Positions 1-8,935 of a stretch of 42,935 nt of DNA are shown here, piece after piece. Source of the stretch: an uncultured Lachnospiraceae bacterium (GTDB lineage: Bacteria; Bacillota; Clostridia; Lachnospirales; Lachnospiraceae); assembly GCA_900549665.1 (NCBI GenBank), contig URPH01000024.1:1-42935 (forward strand), written 5' to 3'. The notes beneath the pieces were generated by a model. That model was not told the origin of the DNA, made no database searches, and worked only from the letters and a program-made list of their open reading frames with translations. Position 1 is the stretch's first letter. The number at the start of each line of letters is the position of its first letter. Position numbers and translations under genes: made by a program.

Positions 1-112
1 TCGCTTTTTTCACTGATTCTGCTGAAAAAACCTCATATCCGGATTTTTTCAGTGAGAATGTAATTCCACGATTTAAATTTTCATCATCTTCGACCACGAG
101 TATACCTGGCAT
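1..112 (-). CDS. Response regulator, N-terminal part (runs off the left edge)
   Basis: Only the first 37 codons lie in the window. The translation begins MPGILVVEDDENLNRG, which is the first beta strand and the acidic pocket (EDD) of a CheY-like receiver domain, followed by a helix and GYEVFSAES, the usual second strand. The ATG at 112 has AGAGAGGTG upstream at good spacing on the minus strand. The phospho-acceptor Asp and output domain lie outside the window, so the subfamily cannot be told. It probably belongs to a two-component system whose kinase lies further left. Confidence 0.8.
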   Translation of the reverse strand, partial: MPGILVVEDDENLNRGITFSLKKSGYEVFSAESVKKA

Positions 113-132
113 AGCATATGCACCTCTCTTTA

Positions 133-258
133 TTAACTATTCATCTTAAAATGCTTCAATGCCTCCACAATTGCACTTTCTTTATCTTCTGGGCACTGTG
201 GCTGCCTGCTATCTTCATTTTTAGGTAAATTAGGACTTGGAACAAGTTCCTGTCTTAC
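133..258 (-). pseudogene. Remnant of an RlmD-associated C-terminal extension
   Basis: Directly after the rlmD stop codon, in another frame, an open stretch of about 41 codons without a start codon ends at a TAA. It contains NLPKNEDSRQPQCPEDKES and then a short helix, AIVEALKHFKMNS. From memory of the family, many Lachnospiraceae RlmD proteins carry a C-terminal extension with a block like NLPKSE-SRQPQCP-EKE-AI-EALKHF. I infer that the gene once had this extension and that a deletion with frame change left rlmD ending early at 255. The reading is sequence-based; the family comparison is from memory. Confidence 0.5.
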
Positions 259-1724
259 TTATCTGCAGATGTTATATCCACATCATCAAGTTCAATTGTG
301 ACATTAATGTAATCATCCGGCTTTTGTTTCAGTTGGGACAAAAGAACAACTGTCTCCACATGCACCGTCTCCGGAAACTGATCCACCGCCTGCACCCTCT
401 CCAGACAATACCCATTCCCACAAAGATACTTCAAATCCCGCGCAAGCGTCGCCGGATCACAGCTGACATACACAATACGTTCAGGCGCCATCTGCACCAT
501 TGTCTCCAGGCATTTCTCATCACAGCCCTTCCGCGGCGGATCCACGACAATCACGTCGGCGTGGATATGATTTTCCTCAAATTGCTTCGGAAGCACTTCT
601 TCTGCCTTTCCGACGTAAAAGGCTGCATTCTCAATTCCATTGATTTTGGCATTTTCTTTGGCATTGTCGATTGCCTGCGGGATGATCTCAACACCATGTA
701 CCATGCCGGCTTTTTGCGCCAGAAACAGGGAAATTGTGCCGATGCCGCAGTACAGATCCCATACGGTTTCACTTCCTGTTAAGTTAGCATATGCTAATGC
801 TGTCTCATACAGTTTCCGTGTCTGAACCGGATTGACCTGATAGAAAGACAACGGTGAAATACGGAAGGCTACATCCCCGATCTTATCCGTAATGTATCCG
901 TTTCCATAGAGAACCTCATAATTATCCCCCATGATCACATTGGTATCCTTGGTATTGGAGCTTGTACAGATACTGGTGATTTTCCATTTTCCAAGTTCCA
1001 GACCGGTCAGTCTCCCGATCAGTTCCTCTTTTTTAGGGAATCCAACGCCGTTGATCACCAGACATACCATGACTTCACCGGTCGCAAATCCACTTCGGAT
1101 CAGCACATGGCGCACCAGCCCGGTATGAAGTGTTTCATCATATGCCGGAATATGCATTTCCTGCATAAATTTCAAAATAGTTTCCAATATCGGCTGGTTA
1201 ATAGTTAGCCCCAGCTTACAATCAGTATTGGCAATAATGGAATGGGTCCTTCCTGCATAAAATCCGGCAATCAGCCTGCCTTCTTTGTCCATTCCGATCG
1301 GATACTGTGCCTTATTGCGATAAAAAAACGGTTCGCCCATCCCAATGATCGGCTCTGCAATCTTATGAATAAATGCCGGATCAAATCCACCGATCCGGAT
1401 CAGATCATTGATAACTTTATTCTGCTTAAAATCAAGCTGCTTTTTATAATCTACTGCCTGCAGCTGACAGCCGCCGCACACTCTTGCATATGCACATTCC
1501 GGTTCTATACGAAAAGGAGAAGGTGTGATCACCTTCTCTAATCTGGCATACGCATAATTCTTTTTGGCCTTCATGATTTTGACTTCGGCCACATCTCCGA
1601 CAACGGCATCCTTGACAAACAGTGTATAACCGTCAGCCTTTCCGATCCCTTCTCCATCCATGCCGATGTCTTCAATGGTGATCGTCACCCTGTCATTCTT
1701 TGAAAAACAACCTTTTTTACTCAT
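255..1724 (-). CDS. rlmD: 23S rRNA (uracil-5-)-methyltransferase RlmD/RumA family
   Basis: SAM-dependent RNA m5U methyltransferase of 489 residues. An N-terminal TRAM domain (about residues 10-66) precedes a 4Fe-4S motif, with Cys at about 77, 83 and 86 (C-x5-C-x2-C) and a likely fourth Cys in DCKL near 168. The Rossmann SAM motif DLYCGIGTISLFLA, the motif VDPPRKGC and the catalytic motif VSCDPATLARDL follow in the usual order. It probably methylates 23S rRNA, although this family also contains TrmA-like enzymes in Firmicutes. It lies 11 bp after yhaM and is likely cotranscribed with it. The protein stops just before the expected C-terminal extension, whose remnant follows in another frame. 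Confidence 0.93.
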   Translation of the reverse strand: MSKKGCFSKNDRVTITIEDIGMDGEGIGKADGYTLFVKDAVVGDVAEVKIMKAKKNYAYARLEKVITPSPFRIEPECAYARVCGGCQLQAVDYKKQLDFKQNKVINDLIRIGGFDPAFIHKIAEPIIGMGEPFFYRNKAQYPIGMDKEGRLIAGFYAGRTHSIIANTDCKLGLTINQPILETILKFMQEMHIPAYDETLHTGLVRHVLIRSGFATGEVMVCLVINGVGFPKKEELIGRLTGLELGKWKITSICTSSNTKDTNVIMGDNYEVLYGNGYITDKIGDVAFRISPLSFYQVNPVQTRKLYETALAYANLTGSETVWDLYCGIGTISLFLAQKAGMVHGVEIIPQAIDNAKENAKINGIENAAFYVGKAEEVLPKQFEENHIHADVIVVDPPRKGCDEKCLETMVQMAPERIVYVSCDPATLARDLKYLCGNGYCLERVQAVDQFPETVHVETVVLLSQLKQKPDDYINVTIELDDVDITSADK

Positions 1725-1735
1725 ATTTATATTCC

Positions 1736-2680
1736 TTAATCCACCTGTGTCACACGTATATTGCTCTCAAACATACGGTTATATCCAAGCCAGCCTGTCT
1801 CCTGTGTGCTGTTGACAAGCTCCGTAAATGTCTCCATTTTAGCATCCGTATTGTCTGCAAAGTTCAATGCCATAGCCTCAACCAGTGCCGGTTTTTTGGG
1901 CGAACCGTATTCCAGTTCTCCGTGATGTGCCAGAATGCAGTGCTTGATCTCTCCCAGTAAAACCGGAGGAAAATCCGTAATTGTCTCTGCTGCCTTTCCG
2001 ACCATTTCACAGCCCATTACAATGTGTCCCAAAAGATTTCCTTCATCCGTATAATCATTCTGGGGAAAAGGCGAAAGCTCCTTTGTCTTTCCGATATCAT
2101 GACAGATAGCGGAGGTCAGCAGAAGATCCCTGTTTAAAATCGGATACCTTGTGCAGTAAAAGATACAAAGCTCAGCAACGCTCAATGTATGGTGTAAAAG
2201 TCCGCCGATAAATCCGTGGTGAACAGCCTTGGCTGCAGAGGAATAGCAGAACTTTTTGGCAAAATCTTCATCTTTTACAAAAAAGTATTCCAAAAGCTGT
2301 CTGCAGTATGTATTTTCAATCGATTGGATAATATCGAGCAGTCTTGCAAACATTTCATCAATATTAAACGGTGTCATCGGAAGATATTCTGCCGGATCAT
2401 ATTCATCCTCATGGCATTTGCGCACTCTTTTGACATTGACCTGCATAGCTCCGTTAAACACTGTCACATCGCCATAGATCTCTACAAAATCCAATGCATC
2501 AAATTCATCAATTCCACCACTGTTGGGATCCCAGATCTTGGCATCCATCGTACCTGTCTTATCCTGTATGATCAGATTTTCATAAGGCTTTCCGTTTTTG
2601 GTCACGGCTGATTGTTTATGCTTGCACATATAAATCTCATGTACTCTGTCGCCGTCTCTGTAATCTTTTAAATATTTCAT
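1736..2680 (-). CDS. yhaM: 3'-5' exoribonuclease YhaM family
   Basis: 314 residues, the normal length for YhaM. An N-terminal OB-fold (about 10-90, with IIQDKTGTMDAKIWD) binds nucleic acid. An HD domain follows, with HH near 163-164, CHDIGK at about 193-198 and a late HHGELEYGSPKKP segment supplying metal ligands. YhaM-type enzymes degrade RNA, and possibly DNA, from the 3' end in a metal-dependent reaction. It is the first gene of a likely two-gene unit with rlmD. The 156 bp upstream hold no convincing gene. Confidence 0.92.
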   Translation of the reverse strand: MKYLKDYRDGDRVHEIYMCKHKQSAVTKNGKPYENLIIQDKTGTMDAKIWDPNSGGIDEFDALDFVEIYGDVTVFNGAMQVNVKRVRKCHEDEYDPAEYLPMTPFNIDEMFARLLDIIQSIENTYCRQLLEYFFVKDEDFAKKFCYSSAAKAVHHGFIGGLLHHTLSVAELCIFYCTRYPILNRDLLLTSAICHDIGKTKELSPFPQNDYTDEGNLLGHIVMGCEMVGKAAETITDFPPVLLGEIKHCILAHHGELEYGSPKKPALVEAMALNFADNTDAKMETFTELVNSTQETGWLGYNRMFESNIRVTQVD

Positions 2681-2836
2681 CTCATTTTCTCTACTTTCTG
2701 CTAAAATTTTATAATATCAAAATCAGAAAACCCAAAATCCAATACCGGCCTGCAATCTGATATCAACTTCAAAATTTCATTATCCATTTCCTGACATATA
2801 TCGAAACAAATCAGCTTCTAAAATATCTTACTCAAC

Positions 2837-4162
2837 TTACTTAAGCTTCGGTCTGATCTCTGTCTCCACGGTCGTATATTTTTTACCATCATACCGCGCG
2901 ATCCGCAATGTCACAAAATCATCCGATGTCAGGTTATTGAGACAGTTCATATAATCGGTAATGCTTTTTATCTCTGTCCCGTTGACCGCCTCCAAAACAT
3001 CACCATTGTTGATGCCTCCGTCAAAAGCGGGAGAACCTGCATCCACCTCTGTCACATATACTCCATAGGGAATTTTCTGCAGGTTGTGTACCTCTCCGGT
3101 CACGGACGCTCCATGAATTCCCAGATATACTCTTTCATCCTGATTGGAAAGCTGTTCCACAAGCTTTTTGATATCCGAGATCCCAAAGCAGGCAAGCAAA
3201 GCGCCGCTTGCCACAGATGACGACTGTGAGGTGATCACACCGAGCAGTCGTCCGGAAGTATTGACAATGATCCCGCTGGAATTGGTTTCGCTGCCGGTAA
3301 TATCCGTTGTCAGCACATTGTAATGGTAATCAGCATATGAAATCTCTTTTTTGTTGGAAGTAATAATTCCATAACAGATGGAACCACTCTGTCCAAGCGG
3401 ACTTCCGACTGCCACAACCGGACGTCCGACAATCGTGGCACTCTTGGAATTGGCAAGTGCCATTACCTCCTGGGCATCCCACTGCTCACCGGACAACCGG
3501 CTTTTGGGTACAGTAAAAATAGCAAGCCCCGTATCGGTATCAGCACTCAACAGATCCGCATCGACGATCGTCGAATTGTGAAAGGTCACCGTATAGCTTT
3601 CTGCATCCGGCAGACCATTGGCATCTGCTAAAATATAAATGGCTCTTTCATTTTTGGCGATCACAACGCCTGATGTCTCATTGGTATTTTCAACCTCATT
3701 TAAAAACCAGTCCATATCCGTCGAAACACCGGTAACAACAACCATCATTTCAGATGCCTGTGATGCAATATCATAGAGTGCGTCATATGCTGCCTGGTAG
3801 GTCTTGATCGCCAGCTGTCCGTCACTGACCTCCTGCTGGATCTGCTCCGTGATTTGTTCCTCCATCTGGCTGTTGAACTGATCCTCTATCCGGGCATCTT
3901 CCTCTTCGACCGTCTGCTCCGTCAAAAGCTCCTCCGGGCTGATCTCCTCATCCGTCTCCGGCAGCTCCACCTTGGTGATTTCTTCCGGTGACAGCTTTTT
4001 GCTGATCACAGGCTCTAAAAGCAGAAACGTCAGACAGGCAATAAAACCGAAAATGATCGCGCTGATGACCGTTATCATGGACTTTTTAAACAGTCTTTTT
4101 TTATTGATAGGCTTCTTTTTAATTGTTTCATTCACAAAGGAATAGGATTCTTTTTCGTCCAT
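2837..4162 (-). CDS. Membrane-anchored HtrA-like protein, probable pseudoprotease
   Basis: The chosen start is the ATG at 4162, which has GAGGGA about seven bases upstream; an ATG seven codons earlier is poorly spaced. The protein has a Lys/Arg-rich cytoplasmic tail, one transmembrane helix, an acidic coiled stretch, a trypsin-like HtrA domain and a C-terminal PDZ domain. The HtrA skeleton is clear (VVAVGSPLGQSG, IIVNTSGRLLGVIT, GDVLEAVNGTEI). However, the His motif (normally TNNHVV) reads ADANGL, the Asp motif (normally TDLAV) reads TGLAI, and the Ser motif GNSGG reads TNSSG. His and Asp of the triad therefore look lost while the Ser remains. It probably acts by binding through its PDZ domain. 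It is divergent from mutS2. Confidence 0.82.
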   Translation of the reverse strand: MDEKESYSFVNETIKKKPINKKRLFKKSMITVISAIIFGFIACLTFLLLEPVISKKLSPEEITKVELPETDEEISPEELLTEQTVEEEDARIEDQFNSQMEEQITEQIQQEVSDGQLAIKTYQAAYDALYDIASQASEMMVVVTGVSTDMDWFLNEVENTNETSGVVIAKNERAIYILADANGLPDAESYTVTFHNSTIVDADLLSADTDTGLAIFTVPKSRLSGEQWDAQEVMALANSKSATIVGRPVVAVGSPLGQSGSICYGIITSNKKEISYADYHYNVLTTDITGSETNSSGIIVNTSGRLLGVITSQSSSVASGALLACFGISDIKKLVEQLSNQDERVYLGIHGASVTGEVHNLQKIPYGVYVTEVDAGSPAFDGGINNGDVLEAVNGTEIKSITDYMNCLNNLTSDDFVTLRIARYDGKKYTTVETEIRPKLK

Positions 4163-4188
4163 TTTTGTCCCTCTTTCTTTCATTCCCC

Positions 4189-4217
4189 AGTATATCGGAT
4201 AGCCCTTTTATTGTAAA
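4189..4217 (-). promoter_or_regulatory. Sigma-A promoter of the HtrA-like gene
   Basis: On the minus strand, TTTACA (4212-4217) and TATACT (4189-4194) are separated by 17 bp, and transcription would begin about 20 bp before the ATG at 4162. It lies back to back with the mutS2 promoter. Confidence 0.7.
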
Positions 4218-4223
4218 GGTTCG

Positions 4224-4252
4224 TTGGATTTTTTTCTAATCTATGCTATACT
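4224..4252 (+). promoter_or_regulatory. Sigma-A promoter of mutS2 (predicts a leaderless mRNA)
   Basis: TTGGAT (4224-4229) and TATACT (4247-4252) are separated by exactly 17 bp. The expected start point, six or seven bases after the -10, falls on or next to the ATG at 4259. No Shine-Dalgarno sequence is visible before that ATG. Confidence 0.7.
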
Positions 4253-4258
4253 TTGTGC

Positions 4259-6622
4259 ATGAATAAAAAAACGTTTCGTATCTTAGAATTTGATAAAATA
4301 ATTGAACAACTTGCCGCACTGGCAGATTCCGAACCGGGAAAGCGCCTGTGCCTGAGGCTGACCCCCAAATCAGATCCGGATAAGATCCGTCTGATGCAAA
4401 AGCAGACCTCGGATGCCCTTGCCCGCCTTTTACGCGGCGGCTCGACTTCCTTTGGTTCCAACAAAGACATTGGCTTTATTACGAAGCATCTTTCCATTGG
4501 CGGCAGTCTCAATTCCGAGGAATTACTTTTATTAGCCGGATTACTTGAAAATGCTGCCCGCGTCAAGCAATATGACCGCAGCGAAGACCAGACGGATTCA
4601 CTTTCCGAATTTTTTAATGCATTGGAGCCTCTGACCAATCTGAGCACAGAAGTCCGTCGATGCATTTTAGGTCCCGATGAATTTGCCGACGATGCGTCTC
4701 CGGCATTAAAGGACATCCGCCGCAAGATTAATCATACACAGGACAAGATCCACAGCCAGCTGAATTCCATGGTCAACGGTTCTCTGCGCACTTACCTGAT
4801 GGATGCCGTCATTACCATGCGCGGCGACCGGTATTGTCTGCCGGTCAAGGCCGAATACAAAAGCCACGTGCCCGGAATGGTACACGACCAGTCATCTACC
4901 GGTTCTACCTTTTTTATAGAGCCTGCCGCTATCGTGGATCTCAACAACAAATTGAAAGAGCTTGCGATTGCTGAAAAAGAAGAGATTTCCAAAATCCTGC
5001 TTACGCTTTCTGTTGAATTTATGCCCTATGCAGAGACTATCGGTGAAAACGCCCGCCTCATGACACGGCTTGACTTTATTTTTGCAAAAGGGCGTCTTGC
5101 ATTGGAGCAGAATGCCACCGAGCCGGATTTTTCGGACAATACCTGCATTCATATCCGCAAAGGTCGTCATCCGTTACTCAACAAAAAGACGGTTGTTCCG
5201 ATTGACATATATCTTGGTGAGGGCTTTGACCAACTGATCATCACCGGTCCCAACACCGGCGGCAAGACGGTTTCTTTAAAAACCGTCGGTCTTTTATCCC
5301 TTATGGCTCAGTCCGGTCTGCACATTCCGGCTCTTGACCGCAGCAAGATGCGTATTTTCAAAAATGTTTTTGCGGATATCGGGGACGAACAGAGCATAGA
5401 GCAGTCACTTTCGACCTTTTCATCCCATATGACAAATATTGTTTCCATTTTACAGCATGCAGATTCCGACAGCCTCTGTCTGTTTGATGAGCTGTGTTCC
5501 GGTACAGATCCGACCGAGGGTGCGGCCTTGGCAATCTCTATTTTGAAAAAGCTTCACAAGCAGCATGTGTTTACAATGGCGACGACCCATTACAGTGAGT
5601 TAAAGCTATACGCCCTGTCAGCAGACGGTGTCGAAAATGCCAGCTGTGAATTTGATGTCGAGACACTTTCTCCCACATACCGTCTCTTAATCGGTATTCC
5701 CGGAAAGAGCAATGCCTTTGCCATTTCCCAAAAGCTCGGACTTTCAGCCGATATTATCGGACATGCCAAGGAGCAGCTTTCCAATGAGGACCAGCATTTT
5801 GAAGATGTTCTTGCCAACCTGGAAAAAAACCGCCTGACGATTGAAAAAGAGCAGGCAGAAATTGATGCCTACAAAAAAGAAATAACCGAATTAAAAGAAC
5901 AGTTACAGAAAAAACAGGAAAAGACAGATGCCGCAAGAGAACGCATCTTAAAGGAAGCCAACGAGGAAGCACGTGACATCCTGCAAAAGGCCAAGGATGT
6001 AGCCGATGAGACCATCCGCAATTTTCACAAGTACGGAAATGCCACTCCCATGAAGGAGATGGAAAAGCAGCGTCAGAAGGTCGGCAAGGAAGTAGCCAGG
6101 AAAAATGCCAAGCTTTCCATCCAGCCGCAGGCCAAGCCTGCCGGCACGCTGACCGCCAAAGACCTCACTCTCGGTCAAAAGGTAAAAGTACATTCTCTCG
6201 GTGTCGAAGGCTATGTGACCTCCCTGCCGGACGGCAAGGGCAACCTGTTCGTGCAGTGCGGTATTATCAAATCCAAAGTAAACATCCGTGATCTGTCCCT
6301 TTCCCGTGAAGAGGAAATCACGATCCCGACAAGACTGCGCTCGCAGAGCTCCAGGATCAAAATGTCCAAGAGTCTTTCTGTTTCGACAGAGATCAATCTG
6401 CTCGGCATGACTTGCGACGAGGCCATTTCCGCTCTCGACAAATATCTGGATGACGCCTATGTTGCGCATCTGCCCAGTGTTCGCATTGTTCACGGCAAGG
6501 GAACCGGCGCCCTGAGAAAGGCAGTATCCGACCATTTAAGACGCCAATCCTATATCAAGTCCTTCCGCCTCGGCGAATTTGGCGAAGGCGATGCCGGTGT
6601 CACGATCGCCGAATTTAAGTAA
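4259..6622 (+). CDS. mutS2: Endonuclease/ATPase MutS2
   Basis: MutS2 family ATPase of 787 residues, full length. It begins MNKKTFRILEFDKI, the usual MutS2 N-terminus, which fixes the ATG at 4259 rather than the in-frame TTG at 4253. It has the core/lever region, Walker A GPNTGGKT (about 330), Walker B LFDELCSGTDP (about 410), THYSELKLYA, a charged coiled coil (about 510-610), a KOW-like segment, and a C-terminal Smr domain with HGKGTGALR (about 711-787). MutS2 suppresses recombination and in Firmicutes also rescues collided ribosomes through Smr. It is the first gene of a probable operon with the two-component pair. Confidence 0.95.
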   Translation: MNKKTFRILEFDKIIEQLAALADSEPGKRLCLRLTPKSDPDKIRLMQKQTSDALARLLRGGSTSFGSNKDIGFITKHLSIGGSLNSEELLLLAGLLENAARVKQYDRSEDQTDSLSEFFNALEPLTNLSTEVRRCILGPDEFADDASPALKDIRRKINHTQDKIHSQLNSMVNGSLRTYLMDAVITMRGDRYCLPVKAEYKSHVPGMVHDQSSTGSTFFIEPAAIVDLNNKLKELAIAEKEEISKILLTLSVEFMPYAETIGENARLMTRLDFIFAKGRLALEQNATEPDFSDNTCIHIRKGRHPLLNKKTVVPIDIYLGEGFDQLIITGPNTGGKTVSLKTVGLLSLMAQSGLHIPALDRSKMRIFKNVFADIGDEQSIEQSLSTFSSHMTNIVSILQHADSDSLCLFDELCSGTDPTEGAALAISILKKLHKQHVFTMATTHYSELKLYALSADGVENASCEFDVETLSPTYRLLIGIPGKSNAFAISQKLGLSADIIGHAKEQLSNEDQHFEDVLANLEKNRLTIEKEQAEIDAYKKEITELKEQLQKKQEKTDAARERILKEANEEARDILQKAKDVADETIRNFHKYGNATPMKEMEKQRQKVGKEVARKNAKLSIQPQAKPAGTLTAKDLTLGQKVKVHSLGVEGYVTSLPDGKGNLFVQCGIIKSKVNIRDLSLSREEEITIPTRLRSQSSRIKMSKSLSVSTEINLLGMTCDEAISALDKYLDDAYVAHLPSVRIVHGKGTGALRKAVSDHLRRQSYIKSFRLGEFGEGDAGVTIAEFK

Positions 6623-6657
6623 CCATTGATACAGAATCCATGATACGGAGGTAAGCC

Positions 6658-7377
6658 ATGGCTAACAAGCAAAAAATACTGATTGTTGATGACGATGAAA
6701 ACATTGCCGAACTGATCTCACTTTATCTGACCAAGGAATGCTTTGAAACCCATATTGTATACGATGGAGAGTCCGCTCTGGATGCCGTCAGAATCTTTGA
6801 TCCCAATCTGATCATTTTAGATCTGATGCTTCCTGGCATCGACGGTTATCAGGTATGCCGCGAAGTCCGCGCCACTTCATCCGTTCCGATCATCATGCTT
6901 TCCGCAAAGGGCGAAATTTTTGACAAGGTGCTTGGCCTTGAGCTCGGTGCTGATGACTATATGGAAAAGCCTTTCGATTCCAAAGAACTGGTAGCCCGCG
7001 TCAAAGCGGTATTGCGGCGCTTCAAGGGCACCTCTGCTCCTGCTGCGGCCGAACCGGAAGCTCCCGCAGTCAAGATCAAAAAAGTGGAATATCCCGATTT
7101 AGTCATCAATCTGACCAACTATTCTGTTATTTACAAAGGGAAAAATCTGGAAATGCCACCCAAGGAACTGGAGCTTTTATATTTTCTTGCTTCATCACCC
7201 AACCAGGTTTTTACCAGAGAACAGCTCTTAGACCAGATCTGGGGATATGAATACATCGGTGATACCCGGACGGTTGATGTACATATTAAAAGACTTCGTG
7301 AAAAAATCCATGACCACGAATCCTGGAGACTCTCCACGGTATGGGGAATTGGATACAAATTTGAGGTATTATTATGA
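6658..7377 (+). CDS. OmpR/PhoB-family response regulator
   Basis: 239 residues. The receiver domain (about 5-120) has the acidic pocket DDD at 11-13, phospho-acceptor Asp55 in LIILDLMLPG, the Ser of MLSAKGE and the Lys of MEKPF. A short Ala/Pro-rich linker leads to a winged-helix DNA-binding domain with PPKELELLYFLA, TREQLLDQIWG and RTVDVHIKRLREKI. CGGAGG lies well placed before the ATG. It follows mutS2 by 35 bp and overlaps the kinase gene by four bases (ATGA), so the two are translationally coupled. The signal is unknown. Confidence 0.93.
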   Translation: MANKQKILIVDDDENIAELISLYLTKECFETHIVYDGESALDAVRIFDPNLIILDLMLPGIDGYQVCREVRATSSVPIIMLSAKGEIFDKVLGLELGADDYMEKPFDSKELVARVKAVLRRFKGTSAPAAAEPEAPAVKIKKVEYPDLVINLTNYSVIYKGKNLEMPPKELELLYFLASSPNQVFTREQLLDQIWGYEYIGDTRTVDVHIKRLREKIHDHESWRLSTVWGIGYKFEVLL

Positions 7378-8804
7378 GAAAGACGCTTTTTCTGAAATTC
7401 TTAATAGCGTATATTATTTTCGGTTGCTTCGGCTTTATTGCCGTTGCGACCGTTTCTTCTGCCCTGACACTCGATCATGAGACCAAACGTACGGCAGAGC
7501 AGTATTACAGGGAGGCATCCACGATTGCCAAGACCTACGCAAGTGACCTGTACAACAACCAGATCACCATTGAAAATGCCTACTCCCAGTTAAGTACATT
7601 GTCAGCCTATCTGGATGCCGATATCTGGATCGTCAATCCTTCCGGAACCGTTGTGGTTAATTCCATCAGCTTTCCCAACCTGACCAATCCTCAGGTTATT
7701 GACAGCTTTGACCCATCCGTGACTGCATCCTCGTATTATATCAAAGGCAACTTTTTTGACCAGTATGATAAAGATATGCTCACAGTCTTTACTCCCATCA
7801 CAGCCAATTACAAGATCAAGGGCTATGTCATTATCCTTCAGCCCATGGAAACCCTGCGCAGCCGGAGTGACAGCTTTTTGAGCATTACCTATATTACCCT
7901 GATCCTTTTGCTCTTCCTTTCATTGATCATCCTGATTTTCTTTACGGAAGTATTTTATATTCCGCTTAAAAAGATCATCTATGCGACCGAACAGTACGCC
8001 GCGGGAAACATGCACTATGAATTTTCTATCGAGAGCAATGATGAAATGGGATATCTTGCCGGCACCCTCAATTATATGGCAGGTGAAATTGCAAAATCCG
8101 AAGACAACCAGAAAAAATTTGTGGCCAATGTCTCACACGATTTCCGTTCACCACTTACCTCTATCCACGGTTACCTGGAAGCCATGATCGACGGCACCAT
8201 CCCTGTAGAGCTGCATGAAAAATATCTCAATATCGTGTTAAATGAGACAGACCGCCTGACCAAGCTTACCAATTCTCTTCTGACGCTCAACAATCTCAAT
8301 ACCAAGGGAATGGTCTTAGAGCTTTCGGATTTTAATATCAACCGGGTCATCCGCAAAACGGTAGATACCTTTGAAGGAACCTGCCGGAAAAAACAGATCT
8401 CCATTAATCTGATCCTGACCGGTGAAGAAATGCTTGTCCATGCGGATGTTGACAAGATCCAGCAGGTTTTGTACAACCTCTTGGACAATGCGATCAAGTT
8501 TTCACATGACAATTCAACAATTACCATCGAGACCAAGCTCAAGCACAACAAAGTCTTTGTCTCCGTAAAGGATACCGGCATCGGTATCCCCAAGGAAAGC
8601 CTCAACCTCATCTTTGACCGCTTCTACAAGACCGACCTGTCCCGCGGCAAAGATAAAAAAGGAACCGGCCTCGGCCTGTCCATCACCAAAGAAATCATCC
8701 ACTCCCACGGTGAAAACATCAACGTCATCAGTACCGAAGGCGTCGGCACCGAATTTATCTTCTCCCTCGTCCCCTCCGAAGTAGACGACGAAGAAGAAGA
8801 CTAA
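7374..8804 (+). CDS. Sensor histidine kinase, HAMP-HisKA-HATPase
   Basis: 476 residues. One transmembrane helix lies near 5-28, an extracytoplasmic sensor region of about 140 residues follows (probably a dCache/PAS-like fold), a second helix lies near 167-195, then a HAMP domain, HisKA with SHDFRSPLTS (phospho-His about 255), and an HATPase domain with the N box NLLDNAIKFS, G1 DTGIGIP, F box FDRFYKTD and G2 GTGLGLSI. It ends in an acidic tail. It is the partner of the preceding regulator. No terminator is visible directly after it; the next 300 bp carry two hairpin elements. Confidence 0.93.
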   Translation: MRKTLFLKFLIAYIIFGCFGFIAVATVSSALTLDHETKRTAEQYYREASTIAKTYASDLYNNQITIENAYSQLSTLSAYLDADIWIVNPSGTVVVNSISFPNLTNPQVIDSFDPSVTASSYYIKGNFFDQYDKDMLTVFTPITANYKIKGYVIILQPMETLRSRSDSFLSITYITLILLLFLSLIILIFFTEVFYIPLKKIIYATEQYAAGNMHYEFSIESNDEMGYLAGTLNYMAGEIAKSEDNQKKFVANVSHDFRSPLTSIHGYLEAMIDGTIPVELHEKYLNIVLNETDRLTKLTNSLLTLNNLNTKGMVLELSDFNINRVIRKTVDTFEGTCRKKQISINLILTGEEMLVHADVDKIQQVLYNLLDNAIKFSHDNSTITIETKLKHNKVFVSVKDTGIGIPKESLNLIFDRFYKTDLSRGKDKKGTGLGLSITKEIIHSHGENINVISTEGVGTEFIFSLVPSEVDDEEED

Positions 8805-8871
8805 CCCCAACCACCATTACAATATCCACCACACAAAAACAAAACCACCGACTAATCACAAATAATAACCC

Positions 8872-8900
8872 CCTCGCCAATGCAAGCCCCGCTTGCGAGG
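8872..8900. repeat. Small hairpin between convergent genes
   Basis: CCTCGCCAA and TTGCGAGG form a stem with one bulge around a 12-nt loop. No T-run follows on either strand, so it is not a standard terminator. It lies 36 bp before the large palindromic element. Confidence 0.4.
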
Positions 8901-8935
8901 CACCCAACAAACATCCGGGGTAGCGGTTAAGTTCC

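Noticed and set aside
2701..2787. 28-residue ORF upstream of yhaM
   Set aside because: The ribosome site is too close to the ATG, and the peptide has no recognisable feature.
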